Positions 61,052-64,000 of a stretch of DNA of 64,000 nucleotides are shown one piece after another. The first letter of the stretch is position 1. Every line of letters starts with the position of its first letter. The stretch comes from Kluyvera sp040932435 (lineage in GTDB: Bacteria; Pseudomonadota; Gammaproteobacteria; Enterobacterales; Enterobacteriaceae). The notes beneath the pieces are model-generated. The model was not told the origin of the DNA. It did not search any database and saw only the letters and a list, made by a program, of their open reading frames with translations. The DNA lies in NCBI RefSeq assembly GCF_040932435.1, contig NZ_JBFQGA010000005.1, positions 124,001 through 188,000 on the forward strand. Reading direction: 5' to 3'. The position numbers were made by a program, and so were the translations under genes.

Positions 61052-62130
61052 TCCTGGCCCCAGTCAGGTAGTAATTCGCCGCGGGCGCTGAAGCGAAAAC
61101 GGTGTTGATCCCAGCCCTGCCCAAAGAGGGTCAGAACATAACTGTAATACGCATCCGCGCCGGGAAAACTGTCAGCAACGCGCTGGCGCTGAGCGGCCTG
61201 GGCGTCACGATTTTGTAGGAATGGAAGTAATGAAGCTGAAAAGCCAACCGGACCATCGCCGGTTATTTTCCCGGAGGCAATGGCCACTTTTTCCGGGGGA
61301 AGTCCATGCTTGGCGGTCTGCGCCGCCATCGCATTAAAGCGTTTGAGCAAGCGCGCCTTTTGCGGGTCTGCGTCGTGCATCATACCGATCCACAGGTAGA
61401 CGCGAATCGCATCGTAGCTGCCGATAATATCAGGACTCTTGAGCTGCCATCCGTGGGCTTTATCAAAGCTCACCCAATCAGGGGAGAACCCTTTTGGCGC
61501 GGTCTCCATCAACATCTTCAGATTGGTCTCGCGCAGCGTCGTCCATGGCGTGCCAAAGCGGCTAAAATATTGCGCAACCTGCGGCGGCAAGTAGCTAGGG
61601 TTGAAGCGCCAGCGCGTCTCTTCGGCAAAGCCAACGCGTCCCGGCAGCAGCATCAGGCCTAAGCCCGGAACCTTCACCACCTCCTCTGCGGCAATCTTTG
61701 CGAGCAGCGCTTTGCCGGTGGCGCTGTAGTCCGCATTTTCCCACAGCCGACCGGCTTCCAGCAGCGTCCAAGCTATCCAGACATCGGAGTCAGAAGCCGA
61801 GTTGCTATCCAGCACCGTCCACTCGGTGTCACTCTTTTTACCCCATAGCCAAGCCGGGAGATGTTCGCTTAGAGAACCTTCTGCAAGGTTGTTCTGTGTC
61901 CAGCCAAGCAGCGTGGCGAACGTTTTTTTGTCGTTCGCCGCTAGAGCAAAGAACAACGCATAGCTTTGCCCTTCCGAGGTCGTTATTTTGCGTGAATCGC
62001 TGGGGTCGATAACGCGCCCTTCAGCGCTGACGAAATCCTGTTTGAACTGCTCCCAGGCAGGCCAGCTACAGGCGGCCTGAACTTGGCCGCCAAGCGCGCA
62101 CAACACGACAATCCAGCGTAGCATTTTCAT
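61033..62130 (-). CDS. bcsZ: Cellulase BcsZ (GH8 endo-beta-1,4-glucanase)
   Basis: Periplasmic GH8 endoglucanase that trims nascent cellulose and is needed for full export. It has 365 residues from ATG 62130 (MKMLRWIVVLCALGGQVQA then ACSWPAWEQF); the frame also opens at a GTG three bases earlier. The catalytic acid is in ITTSEGQSYALFF, and the D in SNSASDSDVWIAW and the segment SYDAIRVYLWIGMM are also conserved. It lies a few bp after the bcsB stop and overlaps bcsC. Confidence 0.96.
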   Translation of the reverse strand: MKMLRWIVVLCALGGQVQAACSWPAWEQFKQDFVSAEGRVIDPSDSRKITTSEGQSYALFFALAANDKKTFATLLGWTQNNLAEGSLSEHLPAWLWGKKSDTEWTVLDSNSASDSDVWIAWTLLEAGRLWENADYSATGKALLAKIAAEEVVKVPGLGLMLLPGRVGFAEETRWRFNPSYLPPQVAQYFSRFGTPWTTLRETNLKMLMETAPKGFSPDWVSFDKAHGWQLKSPDIIGSYDAIRVYLWIGMMHDADPQKARLLKRFNAMAAQTAKHGLPPEKVAIASGKITGDGPVGFSASLLPFLQNRDAQAAQRQRVADSFPGADAYYSYVLTLFGQGWDQHRFRFSARGELLPDWGQECASSH

Positions 62131-62136
62131 CACGAC

Positions 62137-64000
62137 TTACTCGTCTTCCGGATCCAGACGGCGACGGCTGATAATACGCAGCAGGCGCCACAGTACCCAA
62201 GCCAGCAGAATAATGCTTATCGCCGCGAAGATAGCCAGCAATACAGGGTGGTTAGAGAGCGCATACCACAAGCGTTCAAACCACGGCAGATGACCCACAT
62301 AGTAGACATCGCCTACGCGCAGGCTGTTCACACCGGACTCACGGATAACCGATACCGAGCCAAACATGGCTGCGCGTTTACCGCTGTCGTTCAAGGCATT
62401 ATTCAGCAGGTCATAACCGCTTGAACCGTCGGCCAGCAGCGCAACCACGCTACGCTGTGGGTGATACGGCGATTCAAAACCAACGACCGCTGCCATCGGA
62501 CCCGAGGAGGTTATCCCGGTTTGCACGCTGGCCTGACGGTCATCCTCGCTCATATAGATGCTCGGCAGATCGCTGTGACGCACCGGTGTTTTGACCCAGC
62601 TCTGTGTAGCATTCACTAACAGGTCGATATGCTTATCGTCCTTGAGTTTGTCCGGGATCGAACCAATCAGCAGCAGATCGGCATCTTTGCTTTGGATCTG
62701 ACTCCCGTCGTCAACGATCGTCATTTTTGACCCAGCAAGACCGGTTTGACCGCCAATCACGCCTACCGCATTCAGCATCGTGCCAATCTGCGCTTCGGAT
62801 GGCGTTTTCGGCATCACGATAACCGTATCGGAGAGGTCAGCCATGCGGGTGAACGGGAAGCCCGCATTCGCGAAGGTGCGCAAATCCGGCATCGGCAGGA
62901 AGTGATAGTAGTTCGAGAAATCGATAGTGGAATCTTCGCCAATCACCACATGGTTCTGCACCGGTTGGAAGGTGACGCAGCTATCCGCCGACCCGCCCGG
63001 CATCGGATTCACATACTGGAAGTCGAAGCGCAGCTGGTTCGTTGCCCCAAGACGCAGGGCTGGAATGCTGACATCATTTTTCCCGTCTAACAGACCCTGC
63101 AGAATCGGCAGACGCAGCATCAGCTTGTTGACGTCCTGCGTGCTGTTGAGGCTAAAGGACTGCAGGAACTGATTATTAAGGCTGATATCCATACGCGAGC
63201 TATCTTTCACCGGCGGCATGGTGTAGCGATATTTCAGATCCATATCGATACCGGTGCTACGCATCAGGTAGAGATCCGGCGGCAGGTTCAGCGAGAGATT
63301 TATCGACGCAGGCTCAAGCCCGGTAGACTGAAGCTGCTGTTCATAGGTTTTCAACTCGCCAAAGGTGACCGGACGGTCAGTACGTACCCAGTTTGGCGCA
63401 TCGTACGGCACGCGAGCCAGCAACGGCTTCACATCGGTTACCGTCACGCTATCGCCACGGAACAGAATATTGCCCGACGAAATGCCCTGTGCGGCCTGCA
63501 GCAGATCTTTATCATCACGACCAAACACCACCAGCAGCTTCTTGTACGGGTCGCTCGGATGGTCGATCATTTCGATAGTCGGCGCTTTTACCGCTGGATG
63601 TTCGCGCAGGAAGTCCGGGCGTTTATCGTTGGTGGCAAAAACAATGGCATTGCTGTCCGGCAGTGAATTGTAGTGAACCGGGAAGGTCTGCCCACGCCAA
63701 CCGGCTTTCGCACCAAACCACGAGGCGATAATCCCCGCCGCCTGCTGCTGTTGCAGATCTGGAGATGCGGCAAACACCATCGGCAGGTTCAGCGTACGGT
63801 TATCGCGCGCGTCAAAGAACGGAATTGGGAAGTGCGAGAGATCGTTACGCACTTTCAGCGATTGATAGGATAAATCCAACGAGCTGTTACGGCCGACATC
63901 CAGCCAAACCGTGGTGTTAGCCGGGTTTTCACAAACGTCGCGGTAGTGGCCAATAAACTCCAAACGCACCCGGTTAAAGTCGGTGATGTACAACGGGTCG
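62137..64000 (-). CDS. bcsB: Cyclic-di-GMP-linked cellulose synthase subunit BcsB, 5' end cut by window
   Basis: Periplasmic subunit that guides the glucan chain from BcsA. It has a C-terminal membrane anchor (about the last 40 residues, LLAIFAAISIILLAWVLWRLL). About 620 residues are present, in frame to the window end; E. coli BcsB has 779, so about 160 residues are missing. Conserved text includes FVANNDKRPDFLR-type (FATNDKRPDFLREHPAVKAP) and the carbohydrate-binding and flavodoxin-like blocks. The apparent ATG at 63993 is internal. Followed by bcsZ and bcsC. bcsA must lie outside the window. Confidence 0.96.
   Translation of the reverse strand, partial: DPLYITDFNRVRLEFIGHYRDVCENPANTTVWLDVGRNSSLDLSYQSLKVRNDLSHFPIPFFDARDNRTLNLPMVFAASPDLQQQQAAGIIASWFGAKAGWRGQTFPVHYNSLPDSNAIVFATNDKRPDFLREHPAVKAPTIEMIDHPSDPYKKLLVVFGRDDKDLLQAAQGISSGNILFRGDSVTVTDVKPLLARVPYDAPNWVRTDRPVTFGELKTYEQQLQSTGLEPASINLSLNLPPDLYLMRSTGIDMDLKYRYTMPPVKDSSRMDISLNNQFLQSFSLNSTQDVNKLMLRLPILQGLLDGKNDVSIPALRLGATNQLRFDFQYVNPMPGGSADSCVTFQPVQNHVVIGEDSTIDFSNYYHFLPMPDLRTFANAGFPFTRMADLSDTVIVMPKTPSEAQIGTMLNAVGVIGGQTGLAGSKMTIVDDGSQIQSKDADLLLIGSIPDKLKDDKHIDLLVNATQSWVKTPVRHSDLPSIYMSEDDRQASVQTGITSSGPMAAVVGFESPYHPQRSVVALLADGSSGYDLLNNALNDSGKRAAMFGSVSVIRESGVNSLRVGDVYYVGHLPWFERLWYALSNHPVLLAIFAAISIILLAWVLWRLLRIISRRRLDPEDE

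Noticed and set aside
1..64000. CRISPR array, tRNA, rRNA, IS element or prophage
   Set aside because: No regular short repeats with spacers, no transposase or integrase frames, and no tRNA-like cloverleaf were found.

Overview
The window is a chromosomal segment from a member of the Enterobacteriaceae. Most proteins look like close orthologues of Escherichia coli K-12 proteins, and the gene order follows the E. coli 77-79 min region (ftsYEX, rsmD, zntA, tusA, yhhQ, dcrB, yhhS, then yhiN, pitA, uspBA, rsmJ, prlC, rlmJ, gor, then yhjC/D/E, pdeH, kdgK, yhjJ, dctA, pdeK, bcsC, bcsZ, bcsB). The accessory content differs from E. coli: there is no nik cluster, no acid fitness island, no treF, and the arn lipid A operon sits here. 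This suggests a relative such as Enterobacter, Lelliottia or another nearby genus. I cannot fix the species from sequence alone. No phage, IS element, CRISPR array, tRNA or rRNA was seen.

Region by region. (1) 1-5452: the end of ftsX, then ftsE and ftsY (divisome ABC complex and SRP receptor) divergent from rsmD-yhhL, followed by yhhM and yhhN. (2) 5461-12912: zinc/lead/cadmium exporter zntA behind a ZntR-type operator, an added periplasmic nucleotidase gene, then tusA, yhhQ, dcrB and yhhS. (3) 13044-20425: a complete arnBCADTEF operon for aminoarabinose modification of lipid A, with a PmrA-like box upstream. (4) 20813-22282: padC (phenolic acid decarboxylase) divergent from a LysR regulator. 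(5) 22288-35490: the core block yhiN, pitA, uspB, uspA, an Rrf2 regulator divergent from an NDH-type flavoprotein, rsmJ, prlC (with a heat-shock-type promoter), a LysE/LysR pair, rlmJ and gor.

(6) 35579-46512 is the accessory island. It sits where E. coli carries its acid fitness island. It holds a MipA/OmpV protein with a LysR regulator, a FhuE-like TonB receptor divergent from a YncE-like beta-propeller with two Fur-type boxes between them, an unknown small protein with a bestrophin channel, a HEPN-transmembrane-ankyrin-like protein, a GNAT acetyltransferase, a YhjB-like protein cut off before its DNA-binding domain, and a short-chain dehydrogenase divergent from yhjC. (7) 46632-64000: yhjC, yhjD, yhjE, pdeH (with a clear flagellar sigma-28 promoter), kdgK (with a KdgR-type operator), yhjJ, dctA, pdeK, and the cellulose secretion genes bcsC-bcsZ-bcsB, with bcsB cut by the window end.

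Themes that tie genes together are envelope modification (arn, bcs, yhjD, mipA), metal handling (zntA, pitA, the FhuE-like receptor), cyclic-di-GMP control of motility and cellulose (pdeH, pdeK, bcs), and redox defence (gor, the Rrf2-NDH pair). The most unusual observations are the HEPN protein next to the bestrophin operon, the RsrR-like Rrf2 regulator, the truncated YhjB, BcsC lacking a block of TPR sequence, and 84-bp tandem repeats inside ftsY.
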